A stretch of DNA of 64,000 bases from Pseudomonas vlassakiae (GTDB taxonomy: Bacteria > Pseudomonadota > Gammaproteobacteria > Pseudomonadales > Pseudomonadaceae): contig NZ_JABWRP020000004.1 of NCBI RefSeq assembly GCF_014269035.2, forward strand, positions 330,576 through 394,575, in the 5' to 3' direction. The notes beneath the pieces are model-generated. The model searched no databases. It was not told where the DNA came from and saw nothing but the letters and a program-made list of their open reading frames with translations. The position numbers and the translations under genes are program-made. This document shows positions 7,212-16,925 of this stretch, piece after piece; within the stretch, counting starts at the first letter, position 1; each line of letters begins with the position of its first letter.

Positions 7212-8201
7212 TTAGATATCCGCCACCTTCTGCCAGACCTTCGGCCGGAAGAACAGCGTTTCGCCACGCGCCAGCCCGGTCAGGCTGTCGTGGTCCTTGA
7301 CCACCTCGGCCTCGATCAGCTCGCTCTGCCCTTCCACCTTCAAGGTCACCCGGGTGGTCGCGCCCAGCGGGCGGATATCGCGCACTTCGGCCGCATGGTG
7401 CCCCTCGGTCTCATGCCGCGACAGCGACACTTCGTGCGGGCGGAACAACACATGCTGGCCCTCGCTCAAGGCCAGGCGGTTGGAGTCGCCGAGGAAGTGG
7501 TAGACGAAATCGTTGGCTGGCTGCTCGTACACCTCGCCCGGCGAACCGATCTGCTCGATCACACCCTTGTTCATCACCACGATGCGGTCAGCCACTTCCA
7601 TGGCCTCTTCCTGGTCGTGGGTGACGAACACCGAGGTCAGGTTGATGTCCTCGTGCAACCGCGCCAGCCAGCGGCGCAGCTCCTTGCGCACCTTGGCGTC
7701 GAGCGCACCGAACGGCTCGTCCAGCAGCAGCACCTTGGGCTCCACCGCCAGGGCGCGGGCCAGGGCGATACGCTGGCGCTGGCCACCGGACAGCTGCTCG
7801 GGGTAGCGGTCGGACAGCCAGTCGAGCTGTACCATGTTCAACAGTTCGTGGACTTTCTCGGCAATCTTGCTTTCGCTCGGGCGCTCGCCCTTGGGCTTCA
7901 TGCGCAGGCCGAAGGCGACGTTGTCGAACACGCTCATGTGGCGGAACAACGCGTAGTGCTGGAACACGAAGCCGACGTTGCGATCACGCACGTCGTGGCC
8001 GGACACGTCCTCGCCATGGAACACGATGTTGCCCTGGTCCGGGGTTTCCAGGCCGGCGATGATGCGCAGCAGGGTGGTCTTGCCGCAGCCGGACGGGCCA
8101 AGCAGGGCCACCAGCTCGCCGCTGTTGATGTCCAGGTTGATAGCGTTCAGGGCCTGGAAGCTGTTGAAGCGCTTGCTGACGTTACGAACTTCGATCGACA
8201 T
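7212..8201 (-). CDS. cysA: Sulfate/thiosulfate ABC transporter ATP-binding protein
   Basis: ATPase that drives sulfate and thiosulfate import through CysT and CysW. It has 329 residues: Walker [10 protein letters not shown] at 35-43, signature LSGGQRQR at 137-144, Walker B LLLDEP at 158-163 and H-loop [10 protein letters not shown] near 192-201. A C-terminal TOBE-type regulatory domain starts near residue 235 and includes [12 protein letters not shown]. It follows cysW by three bases and ends the operon. Closely related to CysA of other proteobacteria; molybdate or other oxyanion transport is less likely given the sbp and cysTW partners. Confidence 0.95.
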   Translation of the reverse strand: MSIEVRNVSKRFNSFQALNAINLDINSGELVALLGPSGCGKTTLLRIIAGLETPDQGNIVFHGEDVSGHDVRDRNVGFVFQHYALFRHMSVFDNVAFGLRMKPKGERPSESKIAEKVHELLNMVQLDWLSDRYPEQLSGGQRQRIALARALAVEPKVLLLDEPFGALDAKVRKELRRWLARLHEDINLTSVFVTHDQEEAMEVADRIVVMNKGVIEQIGSPGEVYEQPANDFVYHFLGDSNRLALSEGQHVLFRPHEVSLSRHETEGHHAAEVRDIRPLGATTRVTLKVEGQSELIEAEVVKDHDSLTGLARGETLFFRPKVWQKVADI

Positions 8202-8204
8202 GAA

Positions 8205-9077
8205 TCATTCCTCCGCGGCGCTGTGGCGCAGGCGGTTAATACGGTTCTCGCTCCACTGCTTGAGCAGCAGGATGAAGAGCGCCAGGATCAGCAACAGGCT
8301 GGCCACGCTGAAGGCCGCGACGTGGTTGTACTCGTTGTAGAGGATCTCCACGTGCAGCGGCAAGGTGTTGGTCACGCCACGGATATGGCCCGAAACCACC
8401 GACACCGCACCAAACTCACCCATGGCCCGCGCGGTGCACAGCACCACGCCGTAGATCAGGCCCCATTTGATGTTCGGCAGGGTCACATGCCAGAACATCT
8501 GCCAGCCGTTGGCGCCGAGCAGGCGCGCGGCTTCCTCCTCCTGCGTGCCCTGCTCCTGCATCAGCGGGATGAGCTCGCGGGCGACGAACGGCACGGTGAC
8601 GAAAATGGTCGCCAGCACGATGCCCGGAAGGGCGAACACGATCTGGATGTCATGGTCCTGCAGCCATGGGCCGAAAAGACCTTGGGCACCGAACATCAGC
8701 ACGTAGACCAGGCCGGCGATCACCGGCGACACCGAGAACGGCAGGTCGATCAACGTCACCAGGATACTCTTGCCGCGAAAGCTGTACTTGCTCACGCACC
8801 ACGCGGCACTGACACCGAACACCAGGTTCAGCGGCACCGAAACGACCACGGCGAGCAAGGTGAGCTTGAGCGCCGACAAGGCATCAGGCTCGAAGATCGC
8901 CTCGACGAAGGTGCCGAAGCCATTCTTCAGCGCCTGCGACACCACGATCACCAGGGGCAGCAGCAGGAACAGCGCGAACACCAGCCAGCCAAGGCCGATC
9001 AGCACGCGCCGCGAGGTGGCGCTGCCACGTCGGGCGGCGTTGGCGGCAGCGCTTGCACTCAGGGTTGAACCAGACAT
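8205..9077 (-). CDS. cysW: Sulfate/thiosulfate ABC transporter permease CysW
   Basis: Inner-membrane permease, 290 residues, with about six hydrophobic segments and the family coupling loop [20 protein letters not shown] near residues 175-195. The stretch [19 protein letters not shown] is characteristic of CysW. AAGGAGG lies five bases before the start. It follows cysT by ten bases and precedes cysA by three, so the three are translated from one message. Confidence 0.95.
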   Translation of the reverse strand: MSGSTLSASAAANAARRGSATSRRVLIGLGWLVFALFLLLPLVIVVSQALKNGFGTFVEAIFEPDALSALKLTLLAVVVSVPLNLVFGVSAAWCVSKYSFRGKSILVTLIDLPFSVSPVIAGLVYVLMFGAQGLFGPWLQDHDIQIVFALPGIVLATIFVTVPFVARELIPLMQEQGTQEEEAARLLGANGWQMFWHVTLPNIKWGLIYGVVLCTARAMGEFGAVSVVSGHIRGVTNTLPLHVEILYNEYNHVAAFSVASLLLILALFILLLKQWSENRINRLRHSAAEE

Positions 9078-9087
9078 GCGGCCTCCT

Positions 9088-9906
9088 TCAAGGGGTTTCG
9101 ATGCGGCGCTGCAGCAGGTTGATCAGCAGCAGCAGGATGAAGGAAACCACCAGCATCAGCACGCCGATGGACGTGGCGCCGGTGTAGTCGTACTGGTCGA
9201 GCTTGACCATGATCAGCAACGGCAGGATCTCGGTCTTCATCGGCATGTTGCCGGCGATGAAGATCACCGAACCGTACTCGCCGACACCGCGCGCGAAGGC
9301 CAGGGCGAAACCGGTGAGCCAGGCGGGCAACAGCGCCGGCGCAAGGATGTGGCGGAACACCTGCAACGGTTTCGCACCCAGGCATGCCGCGGCCTCTTCG
9401 ACTTCACGCGGGATGTCGGCCAGCACTGGCTGCACCGTGCGCACCACGAACGGCAGGGTAACGAAGGTCAGCGCCAGGGTGATGCCCAGCGGCGTGTAGG
9501 CGATCTTGAAACCGAGGTCGGTGGCGAACTGGCCAACCCAGCCCGCAGGCGCGTACAGCGCGGTCAGGGCAATACCGGCAACGGCGGTGGGCAGGGCGAA
9601 CGGCAGGTCGATCATCGCGTCGATGACCTTGCGCCCCGGGAACGTATAGCGCACCAGCACCCAGGCCAGGAGGGTACCGATCACTCCGTTGATGATGGCG
9701 GCGAACAGGGCGGTGCCGAAACTCAACTGCAGCGCGGCGATCACCCGCGGCGCACTGATGACGTTCCAGAACTGCTCCCAGGTGAGCTGCGCGGCATGCA
9801 CGAACATGGCCGCCAGCGGTATCAGCACAATCAGGCTGAGGTACACCAAGGTGTAGCCCAGCGTCAGCCCGAAGCCGGGTATGACGGGGGAAATGCGACG
9901 TGACAT
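9088..9906 (-). CDS. cysT: Sulfate/thiosulfate ABC transporter permease CysT
   Basis: Inner-membrane permease, 272 residues; the partner of CysW. Family sequence includes the coupling loop [20 protein letters not shown] and [24 protein letters not shown] precedes the ATG. It is separated from the binding-protein gene sbp by 119 bp that contain two hairpins and a REP unit, which would help keep the sbp message more abundant than that of the permeases. Confidence 0.95.
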   Translation of the reverse strand: MSRRISPVIPGFGLTLGYTLVYLSLIVLIPLAAMFVHAAQLTWEQFWNVISAPRVIAALQLSFGTALFAAIINGVIGTLLAWVLVRYTFPGRKVIDAMIDLPFALPTAVAGIALTALYAPAGWVGQFATDLGFKIAYTPLGITLALTFVTLPFVVRTVQPVLADIPREVEEAAACLGAKPLQVFRHILAPALLPAWLTGFALAFARGVGEYGSVIFIAGNMPMKTEILPLLIMVKLDQYDYTGATSIGVLMLVVSFILLLLINLLQRRIETP

Positions 9907-9931
9907 AAATATCCCTGGTTGAACGCACGAA

Positions 9932-10017
9932 GCCCGGAAACAATTCCGGGCCGGTGCAGGCTTCTGAATCCTGGGGCTGCTACGCAGCCCTTTCGCGGCT
10001 GAAGGCCGCTCCTACGG
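9932..10017. repeat. Two hairpins plus REP unit between sbp and cysT
   Basis: Hairpin 1: GCCCGGAA (9932-9939) with TTCCGGGC (9944-9951). Hairpin 2: GGGCTGC-TAC-GCAGCCC at about 9974-9990 followed by TTT on the plus strand. A REP unit (TTTCGCGGCTGAAGGCCGCT onward) fills 9991-10017. Such structures at the 3' end of a binding-protein gene commonly protect its message from 3' decay or cause partial termination. Confidence 0.7.
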
Positions 10018-10025
10018 TGACCGCC

Positions 10026-11033
10026 TTACTGTGCCTGATAGATCTGGTCGAACACACCGCCATCATTGAAGAATTTCGGTTGTGCAGTCTTCCAGCCACC
10101 AAAGTCCTTGTCGATGGTCACCAGCTCCAGTTTAGGGAATTGCTTGCCAAATTCGGCAGCGACTTTCTCGTCACGTGGGCGGTAGAAGTTCTCGGCGGCA
10201 ATCTTCTGCCCGGCCGGGCTGTACAGGTGCTTGAGGTATTCAGTGGCAATCTCGGTGTTGCCCTTTTTCTCGGCGTTCTTGTCGACCACCGCCACCGGCG
10301 GCTCGGCAAGGATCGACAGCGACGGCACGACGATGTCGAACTTGTCGGCGCCCCCGTCTTCCTTGAGCGCCAGGAAGGCTTCGTTTTCCCAGGCCAGCAG
10401 CACGTCGCCCTGACCATTGTTGACGAAGGTGATGGTCGAGCCGCGGGCACCGGTGTCCAGCACTGGCACGTGCTTGAACAGCTCCTGCACGTAGGCTTTG
10501 GCCTTGTCTTCACTGCCGCCGGTCTTCAGGCCGTAGGCCCAGGCGGCGAGGAAGTTCCAGCGGGCGCCACCGGAGGTTTTCGGGTTGGGCGTGATGACCG
10601 ACACGTCCTTCTTGATCAGGTCGCCCCAGTCCTTGATGCCTTTCGGGTTGCCCTTGCGCACCAGGAACACAATGGTCGAAGTGTACGGGGTGCTGGCGTC
10701 CGGCAGGCGCTTCTGCCAGTCCTCGGGCAGGGTCTTGCCGAGTTTGGCGACTTCGTCGATGTCACCGGCCAGGGCCAAGGTCACCACGTCGGCGCGCAGG
10801 CCATCGATCACCGCACGAGCCTGTTTGCCCGAGCCGCCATGGGATTGCTGGATCTTCACCTTGTCGCCCGGATGGGCCTGTTGCCAGTGCTTGATGAATT
10901 CGGCGTTGTACTGCTGGTACAACTCACGGGTCGGGTCATAGGACACGTTCAGCAGTTCGTAGTCCTTGGCGATGGCGGAACCGGCAAAAACAGCGCTGGC
11001 CAGGGCGGCAAGCGCATAACGGCGGATGGACAT
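10026..11033 (-). CDS. sbp: Periplasmic sulfate-binding protein
   Basis: Binds sulfate in the periplasm and delivers it to CysTWA. It has 335 residues with a Sec signal peptide of about 22 residues (ends GSAIA|KDY). Family motifs: [17 protein letters not shown], the [17 protein letters not shown] segment that wraps the anion, and [16 protein letters not shown]. The start at MSIRRYA is supported by GGGAG seven bases upstream; a seven-codon longer frame exists. First gene of sbp-cysTWA and 50 bp after the oscA-like gene, with which it is probably cotranscribed. Confidence 0.95.
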   Translation of the reverse strand: MSIRRYALAALASAVFAGSAIAKDYELLNVSYDPTRELYQQYNAEFIKHWQQAHPGDKVKIQQSHGGSGKQARAVIDGLRADVVTLALAGDIDEVAKLGKTLPEDWQKRLPDASTPYTSTIVFLVRKGNPKGIKDWGDLIKKDVSVITPNPKTSGGARWNFLAAWAYGLKTGGSEDKAKAYVQELFKHVPVLDTGARGSTITFVNNGQGDVLLAWENEAFLALKEDGGADKFDIVVPSLSILAEPPVAVVDKNAEKKGNTEIATEYLKHLYSPAGQKIAAENFYRPRDEKVAAEFGKQFPKLELVTIDKDFGGWKTAQPKFFNDGGVFDQIYQAQ

Positions 11034-11083
11034 GGTGAAGCTCCCGATTGGCATTTTTCTAGTTTTGGATGTTGTGGTGCGAA

Positions 11084-11266
11084 TCAGCCGGCCTTGTTGC
11101 CTGGCTGTTGCAGGCGGAACTTCTCCTTGCGCTCGATCTGCACGACCTGAGCGTTGTGCACGGTGATTTCCACCGCACCGAAACGCAGGTCGCGCAAGGC
11201 GCTCTGGATCTCACGCAGAATGGTGGCTTCGTCCTGACCGTCGATGCTACGCAGCGATGCACTCAT
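11084..11266 (-). CDS. oscA: OscA-like small protein (DUF2292/YezD family)
   Basis: Small protein of 60 residues matching the DUF2292 pattern: [27 protein letters not shown], then a basic tail. OscA of pseudomonads is encoded beside sbp and is needed for use of organosulfur compounds and for chromate tolerance under sulfur limitation; its biochemical role is unknown. The start at MSASLRS is chosen for AAGGAG eight bases upstream; a 23-codon longer frame is rejected. It lies 50 bp upstream of sbp, in the same direction, below a palindromic operator-like site, so it is likely the first gene of the sulfate operon. Confidence 0.85.
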   Translation of the reverse strand: MSASLRSIDGQDEATILREIQSALRDLRFGAVEITVHNAQVVQIERKEKFRLQQPGNKAG

Positions 11267-11353
11267 GCTCGTTCTCCTTGGAATGAGGGTGCCGGGCATG
11301 GATGTGAAGGGGTTCATTGCCTGGCTTGAGGGCAATAGTAGTGAGGCGGGATT

Positions 11354-11378
11354 ATTCTTAAAAATACTGTTTAAGAAT
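11354..11378. promoter_or_regulatory. Perfect dyad upstream of oscA-like gene
   Basis: ATTCTTAAA (11354-11362), seven bases, TTTAAGAAT (11370-11378): a perfect 9-bp inverted repeat in an AT-rich region about 90-110 bp upstream of the start. A good candidate for the sulfur regulator binding site controlling oscA-sbp-cysTWA. Similar core upstream of tonB. Confidence 0.55.
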
Positions 11379-11427
11379 GTTTATATAACCAAATTTACGT
11401 GATGATCGTGAGGGCGAGAAAATACCT

Positions 11428-11458
11428 CTGTGGGAGCGGGCGTGCCCGCCCCCACAGG
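11428..11458. repeat. REP element
   Basis: CTGTGGGAGCGGGCG followed by its near complement CGCCCCCACAG: a long palindromic REP unit between the oscA promoter and the end of the RND pump gene. It probably forms the 3' end hairpin of the efflux operon on the minus strand. Confidence 0.8.
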
Positions 11459-11460
11459 GA

Positions 11461-14400
11461 TCAGTGCTGGGTTTTGGTGCTGTTTTCAGGCTCGCGGATC
11501 TTGTACCAGGCTACGTACAGCGCCGGCAGGAACAGCAGCGTCAGCAGGGTCGCGACAATGATCCCGCCAATCATCGCGTAGGCCATCGGCCCCCAGAACA
11601 CCTCGCGGGCAATCGGGATCATGCCCAGGCTCGCTGCCGCCGCCGTCAGCAGGATGGGGCGACGTCGGTGGTTGGTCGCCTCCACCACCGCATCCCACGG
11701 CGAGAGGCCCTGGGCCTCGAACTCGTCGATCTGGGTCACCAGGATCACCGAGTTACGAATGATGATGCCCGCCAAGGCGAGGATGCCGAGGATCGCCACA
11801 AAGCCCATCGGCGTGCCCGTCGGCACCAGTGCCAGCACCACGCCGATCAGCCCCAGTGGCGCCACGCTGACCACCAGTAACAGCTTCTGCACGCTGTGCA
11901 GCTGGATCATCAGGAAGGTCGCCATGAGGAACAGCATCAACGGGATGACCTTGCGGATCGGTCCCTGGGCCTTCGCGCTCTCCTCCACGGTACCGCCGGT
12001 GGCCACTTCGAAGCCCACCGGCAGCTTGCTGGCGAACTCGTCGATCTTCGGCTTGAGCTGGGCCACCAGGTCGGTCGGCTGGATATCGCCGTTGACCGAG
12101 GCCTTGATGGTGATGGTCGGCTTGCGGTCACGGCGCCATACCAGCGGCTGCTCCAGTTCGTAACGCACGGTGGCGAACGACAGCAGCGGGATCGAGGTAC
12201 CGCTGGGCGTGAGAATCTGCAGGTTCTGCAGGGTATCAGGTGAGCCGCGCTCGCTGTCCTCGGCACGGGCGACCACATCGACCAGGTAAATGTTGTCGTT
12301 GACCTGGGTGATATCCACGCCGCTGACGATGCTGTTCATGACATTGGCCACGTCCTCCGACGACAACCCCAGCTGACGCGCCTTGTCCTGGGCGATTTCC
12401 ACCCGCAGCACCTTACCGGGCTCGTTCCAGTCGTAGATCATCTCGCCGATGTGCTCGTTCTGGTCGAGCAAGGTGGCCAGGTCGATGGCATGCTTGCGCA
12501 CTTCGTCGATATTGGCGCCACTGACCCGGTACTGGATCGGCCTGCCCACCGGCGGGCCCATTTCCAGCGATTGCACGTTGACGCCGATGCCGACGAACTC
12601 TTCATGCAGGATCTTCTGCAGCCGCTGCATCATGCCCTGGCGTTCTTCGAAGCCCTTGCTGACGATCACCAGCTGCGCGTAGTACGGGTTCTGCAACTGC
12701 TGGTCGAGGGGCAGATAGAAACGAATCGCACCCTGGCCGATGTAGGTGCTCCAGCTCACCATGTCCGGGTCATCCTTGATGCGGGCCTCGAAGCGGTCGA
12801 CCACCTTGCGGGTTTCCTCGATCGAAGCGTTCTGCGGCAGGTTGAGGTCGACGAGGATTTCCGGACGGTCCGATGACGGGAAGAACTGGTTCTGCACGAA
12901 ACGCTCGCAAAAGATCGCCAGGGCAAACAGCACGACAGTGCCGATGATGGTCAGCCAGCGGTTGCGCATGCACCACAGCAGGCCATGCTCGAAGGCCCGG
13001 CCGACGCGCCCTGGCTCGGCTTCATGGGCCTTGAGCTTGGCGCTGCTGAGAATGTGCACGCCCAGCACCGGGGCGAAGAACACCGCCACCACCCACGAGA
13101 CCATCAGCGCCACGGCGATCACCGCAAACAGCGTGTAGGTGTATTCACCCGCGGAACTGGCGTTGAGGCCGATGGGCACGAAGCCGGCAACCGTCACCAG
13201 GGTACCGGTGAGCATGGGGAACGCCGTCGAGGTATAGGCGAACGTCGCCGCCTGCTCCTTGCTCTCGCCCATTTCCAGCCGTGTGACCATCACCTCGACC
13301 GTGATCATGGCGTCATCCACCAGCAAGCCGAGGGCGATGATCAGCGCACCCAGCGAAATCCGCTGCATGGTAATGCCGCTGTATTCCATGAACACGAACA
13401 CCATCGCCAACACCAGTGGAATCGAACAGGCCACCACCAGGCCAGCGCGCATGCCAAGGCTGACGAAACTCACCGCCAGCACGATCACCACCGCTTCGAA
13501 CAGCGCGCTGGTGAAGCCGCCTACGGCCTGCTTGACCACCACGGCCTGGTCCGACACGGTGTGCACGCCAACGCCAACCGGCAGGTCCTCTATGACCCGC
13601 TCCATGCGTTTTTTCAGCGCCGCGCCAAATACCTGCATGTTGCCGCCGGCCTTCATGCCGATGGCCAGGCCGATGGCGGTCTGGCCGTTGTAACGGAACA
13701 TCGGTGAGGGTGGGTCGACGTAGCCGCGCTGGATGTCAGCGATGTCGGCCAGGCGGAAGAAACGGTCGTTGATCTTCAGGTTGACCGTCTGCAGGTCCTT
13801 TTCCGAAGCGAACTGCCCGGTGGTGCGTACCGAAATGCGCTCGGGACCAGCCTCGATAACCCCGGCCGGGGTCACCGCGTTCTGCGACTGCAGGGCTTGC
13901 ATGACTTGGCGCTGGTCGATGCCCAGGGCCGCCAGCTTGCGGGTCGAGAAGTTCAGGTACAGCACTTCGTCCTGGGTGCCGACCAGCTCGATCTTGCCGA
14001 TGTTGGGGACATCGCGCACTTCCGCGCGCGCCTGCTCCACGTAGTCACGCAACTGACGCAGGGTGAGGCCGTCGGCGGTGAAGGCGTAGATCGAACCAAA
14101 CACGTCGCCGAATTCATCGTTGAACCCAGGCCCCTGGATGCCGGCCGGGAATTCACCGCGGATGTCCTGGATCTTCTTGCGCACCTGGTACCAGATTTGC
14201 GGGATGTCCTTGGCCTTGGTGGTGTCGCGCAGATACACGTACACCGTCGACTCGCCCGGGCGGGTATAGCTCTTGGTGTAGTCGAGGGAATCGAGTTCCT
14301 CGAGCTTCTTTTCGATGCGGTCGGTGATTTGGTACAGGGTTTCGTCCTGGGTCGCACCCGGCCAGCGGGTCTGAATCACCATGGTCTTGATGGTGAACGA

Positions 14401-14526
14401 AGGGTCTTCCTCCCGGCCAAGGTTGAAGTACGAGAAAATGCCCATCAGCAGGGCAACGAACATCAGGTACCAGACGAACGATTGATGCTTGAGCGCCCAT
14501 TCGGACAGGTTGAAGCTTCCTTTCAT
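11461..14526 (-). CDS. triC: RND efflux transporter, TriC type
   Basis: Inner-membrane proton-driven pump of the resistance-nodulation-division superfamily, 1021 residues. The first helix lies near residues 15-35, and a large periplasmic loop follows. Central helices (about 335-480) hold the proton-relay aspartates in LIIALGLLVDDAMITVEVM, and a second periplasmic loop (about 555-855) precedes the last helices. The start MKGSFNLSEWALKHQSFVWY and the arrangement with two adaptor genes match the triclosan pump TriABC. It overlaps the second adaptor gene by four bases. No outer-membrane channel gene is in the operon, so the pump must recruit one encoded elsewhere. Substrates are not proven by sequence. 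Confidence 0.92.
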   Translation of the reverse strand: MKGSFNLSEWALKHQSFVWYLMFVALLMGIFSYFNLGREEDPSFTIKTMVIQTRWPGATQDETLYQITDRIEKKLEELDSLDYTKSYTRPGESTVYVYLRDTTKAKDIPQIWYQVRKKIQDIRGEFPAGIQGPGFNDEFGDVFGSIYAFTADGLTLRQLRDYVEQARAEVRDVPNIGKIELVGTQDEVLYLNFSTRKLAALGIDQRQVMQALQSQNAVTPAGVIEAGPERISVRTTGQFASEKDLQTVNLKINDRFFRLADIADIQRGYVDPPSPMFRYNGQTAIGLAIGMKAGGNMQVFGAALKKRMERVIEDLPVGVGVHTVSDQAVVVKQAVGGFTSALFEAVVIVLAVSFVSLGMRAGLVVACSIPLVLAMVFVFMEYSGITMQRISLGALIIALGLLVDDAMITVEVMVTRLEMGESKEQAATFAYTSTAFPMLTGTLVTVAGFVPIGLNASSAGEYTYTLFAVIAVALMVSWVVAVFFAPVLGVHILSSAKLKAHEAEPGRVGRAFEHGLLWCMRNRWLTIIGTVVLFALAIFCERFVQNQFFPSSDRPEILVDLNLPQNASIEETRKVVDRFEARIKDDPDMVSWSTYIGQGAIRFYLPLDQQLQNPYYAQLVIVSKGFEERQGMMQRLQKILHEEFVGIGVNVQSLEMGPPVGRPIQYRVSGANIDEVRKHAIDLATLLDQNEHIGEMIYDWNEPGKVLRVEIAQDKARQLGLSSEDVANVMNSIVSGVDITQVNDNIYLVDVVARAEDSERGSPDTLQNLQILTPSGTSIPLLSFATVRYELEQPLVWRRDRKPTITIKASVNGDIQPTDLVAQLKPKIDEFASKLPVGFEVATGGTVEESAKAQGPIRKVIPLMLFLMATFLMIQLHSVQKLLLVVSVAPLGLIGVVLALVPTGTPMGFVAILGILALAGIIIRNSVILVTQIDEFEAQGLSPWDAVVEATNHRRRPILLTAAAASLGMIPIAREVFWGPMAYAMIGGIIVATLLTLLFLPALYVAWYKIREPENSTKTQH

Positions 14527-15590
14527 TGCGCATCCTCGTCGAAGGTGACCTTCTGGCCAGGCTTGAGGCTGTTCACACCCGCCGTCACCACACGCTCGCC
14601 CGGCTGCACGCCCGACGCCAGGACGATGCTGTCGGCGGTACGGTCGATCAGGGTGACGTCGCGGGTACCTACGGTTTTCTGCTCGGTGTCGATCACCCAG
14701 ACCTGAGTCTTGCCATCACGCTCGAGCAAGGCACTGAGCGGCAGCTCGCTGCGCGGGCTCACTTCAGAACTCAGGGTCACGCTGATCGCGGTGCCCAAGT
14801 GGAAGGCCGGCGGGGTGCTGGCCAATGTCAGGCGCGCGCGGCGGGTGCGGGTGGTTGCGTCGGCCTGTGGCTCCAGTTCACGCAGGGTGGCGGTGGTGTT
14901 GATGGTCGGGTCGAGCTGCGAGGCAACGGTGAAGGTCAGGCCTTTGTTCAATTGCTCGGCGAGGCCGATCGGCAGGTCGATCACCGCTTCCTTCACATCC
15001 GGCCGCGCCAGGGTCACCACGGCCTGGCCGGCGGTGACGGTCTGCCCGGCTTCGGCCTGCCAGGCAGTGATGACCGCCGCATGATCAGTGCGCAGGGTGC
15101 TGTAGTCGAGCTGGTCGCGGGCCTGGCTGAGCGCCGAGCGCGCCTGCTCCAGTGCGGCGCTGGTGGTTTTCAGGTTGGTCTGGGCGATATCCAGCTGGGC
15201 CTGGGCCCCGACGCCGCGGTCAAACAGCTGCTGCTGGCGGCGGGCATCGGCCTGGGCGTTGATCCACTGCGCCTGCACTTTGGCCAGGTCGCCTTCGGCG
15301 GCACGCAGCTGGTTCTGCTGGTCGGTGGGGTCGAGCGTGGCCAGGGTATCGCCCGGTTTGACCTGGGCGCCCACATCCAGCCAGCGCCGGGCGATGCGCC
15401 CGCCGACCCGGAAGCCCAAGGTGCTTTCGAAGCGCGCTTCGATAAGGCCAGCGAAGCGGCCCAGCTGCGATTGCATCTGTGGTTCCACCTTGACCGACAG
15501 CACCGGCCTGATCGGCTCGGGCGCTTGCTCATCGCTACCACAGGCGGCCAGCAGCATGCCGGCCGACAGTATCAGCAGCAGGCGCTTCAT
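14523..15590 (-). CDS. triB: RND efflux periplasmic adaptor (second of two)
   Basis: Membrane-fusion protein, 355 residues, with a lipoprotein-type signal (LSAGMLLAAC|GSDE, Cys17), so likely anchored to the inner membrane by lipid. The barrel-sandwich (lipoyl-like) parts are near residues 55-90 and 160-195, flanking a coiled-coil hairpin rich in Gln and Ala (about 85-160). The beta-barrel and membrane-proximal parts follow. It overlaps both neighbours by four bases (ATGA at each junction). Two adaptors of unequal sequence before one pump gene is the TriA-TriB arrangement. Confidence 0.88.
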   Translation of the reverse strand: MKRLLLILSAGMLLAACGSDEQAPEPIRPVLSVKVEPQMQSQLGRFAGLIEARFESTLGFRVGGRIARRWLDVGAQVKPGDTLATLDPTDQQNQLRAAEGDLAKVQAQWINAQADARRQQQLFDRGVGAQAQLDIAQTNLKTTSAALEQARSALSQARDQLDYSTLRTDHAAVITAWQAEAGQTVTAGQAVVTLARPDVKEAVIDLPIGLAEQLNKGLTFTVASQLDPTINTTATLRELEPQADATTRTRRARLTLASTPPAFHLGTAISVTLSSEVSPRSELPLSALLERDGKTQVWVIDTEQKTVGTRDVTLIDRTADSIVLASGVQPGERVVTAGVNSLKPGQKVTFDEDAQ

Positions 15591-16675
15591 AGCTCACCTC
15601 CCTGGGACCTGGCATCGACCTTCTGCACCTGCATGCCGGGGTGCAGCAGCTGGCCACCGACCACCACCACGGTTTCACCGGCCTTCAGGCCGCTGGCAAC
15701 CACGATCTTGCCGGTCAGATAACGGCTGACCTCGACCTTGCGCAGTTCGACCTTGTCGCCCTCGCCCACCACCCAGACTGCTGGCTCATGCAGCGCCTTG
15801 GTCAATGCCGACCATGGCAGCTCGACGCTGGGCCGCCCCACCGCATTGGTGCTGGCAGTGACCGGCGCGCCCAACTGCATGTCTGGCGGCACATCCTTCA
15901 GCGCCACCTTGACCTGCACGGTGCCGCTTTGCGCGGACACGGTGGGGGTGATTTCACGGACAAAGCCGTGAGCCTGGACCTGGGGGTCATCCAGCAGGCT
16001 GACGATGACCCCAGCGTCGCTGGGCGGCGCCACCAGCAGCGATTCGTAGACGTTGAACACCGCATCGCGGTCGCCGTCACGGGCCAGGCTGAAGATCGGC
16101 ATGGTCGCCTGCACCACCTGGCCCACCTCGGCCTGGCGCTCGGTGATCACGCCATCGGCATCGGACACCAACGCGGTGTAGCTCAGCTGCTCATTGGCAT
16201 CGGCCAGCTCTGCCTGGGCAGCCTTGAGCGCGCTCTGGTTGCTGCGCAGCGCAGCTTCGGCGGCATCGTATTCGCTCTGGCTGGTGTAGCCCTTGGGCAG
16301 CAATTTTTGCTGGCGGACAAAGGCCGCGCTGGCCTGGGTGACCCGCGCTTGCGCCGCGAACACCTCGGCCTTGGCCGAGTCGACATTGTTCTGCAGGTCT
16401 TTCGGGTCGAGCCGCGCCAGCACCTGGTTGGCCCTGACGTGATCGCCCACATCGACGCTACGGGAAATGATCTTGCCGCCCACGCGGAACGACAGGTCGG
16501 TCTGCACCCGCGCCTGCACGTCGCCCGTCAGGGTGACTCTGGCAGCGAAGTCGGTGGGTGTTACCTGCTGCACGCCGACCCGCGGCAGCGTTTCGGTGGT
16601 TTCTTCCTTGCTACAGCCAGCGAGCAGATACAGCAGCCCCAGGCAAACTACCGACAGCGGACGCATCAACGTCAT
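15587..16675 (-). CDS. triA: RND efflux periplasmic adaptor (first of two)
   Basis: Membrane-fusion protein, 362 residues. Its signal ends in a lipobox (LLYLLAGC|SKEE). The order of parts is the same as in the second adaptor: lipoyl-like half with VGGKIISRSVDVGDHVRANQ, coiled-coil hairpin (about 85-160), second lipoyl half and beta-barrel. The start MTLMRPLS is supported by AAGGAG seven bases upstream. It is the first gene of the pump operon; no regulator gene lies next to it, so control of expression comes from elsewhere. Confidence 0.88.
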   Translation of the reverse strand: MTLMRPLSVVCLGLLYLLAGCSKEETTETLPRVGVQQVTPTDFAARVTLTGDVQARVQTDLSFRVGGKIISRSVDVGDHVRANQVLARLDPKDLQNNVDSAKAEVFAAQARVTQASAAFVRQQKLLPKGYTSQSEYDAAEAALRSNQSALKAAQAELADANEQLSYTALVSDADGVITERQAEVGQVVQATMPIFSLARDGDRDAVFNVYESLLVAPPSDAGVIVSLLDDPQVQAHGFVREITPTVSAQSGTVQVKVALKDVPPDMQLGAPVTASTNAVGRPSVELPWSALTKALHEPAVWVVGEGDKVELRKVEVSRYLTGKIVVASGLKAGETVVVVGGQLLHPGMQVQKVDARSQGGEL

Positions 16676-16825
16676 GCAGGCTCCTTGCTTTGCGCGCAAA
16701 TGATTCTTGGGATGCGACTGTCAGCGTAGTTCAGGGTTCGATAAACGGCACTGATCGGAATCAGCTATGGGAGGCCGTCATGGCATCCAGGTGCCTGACG
16801 TGACATTTTCGGCGGCGGTAAGATC

Positions 16826-16847
16826 GAGCGCCGCGCGGGCGGCGCTC
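16826..16847. repeat. GC-rich hairpin upstream of the efflux operon
   Basis: GAGCGCCGC (16826-16834) pairs perfectly with GCGGCGCTC (16839-16847). It lies between the spuH stop and the promoter of the efflux operon. It could slow read-through from spuH, but on the minus strand it has no T-run, so it is not a clear intrinsic terminator. Nothing else is evident in the 250-bp gap. Confidence 0.5.
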
Positions 16848-16925
16848 GGTTTCGCAGGCGCTGAAGATATTGTGCCTGGCACCCGACACCCCACAGAACC
16901 AAAGCCCTGCAGGGTGCCCTCAAGA

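Noticed and set aside
7182..9068. 628-codon open frame opposite cysA and cysW
   Set aside because: Antisense shadow of two confirmed ABC genes; no ribosome site or recognisable motif.
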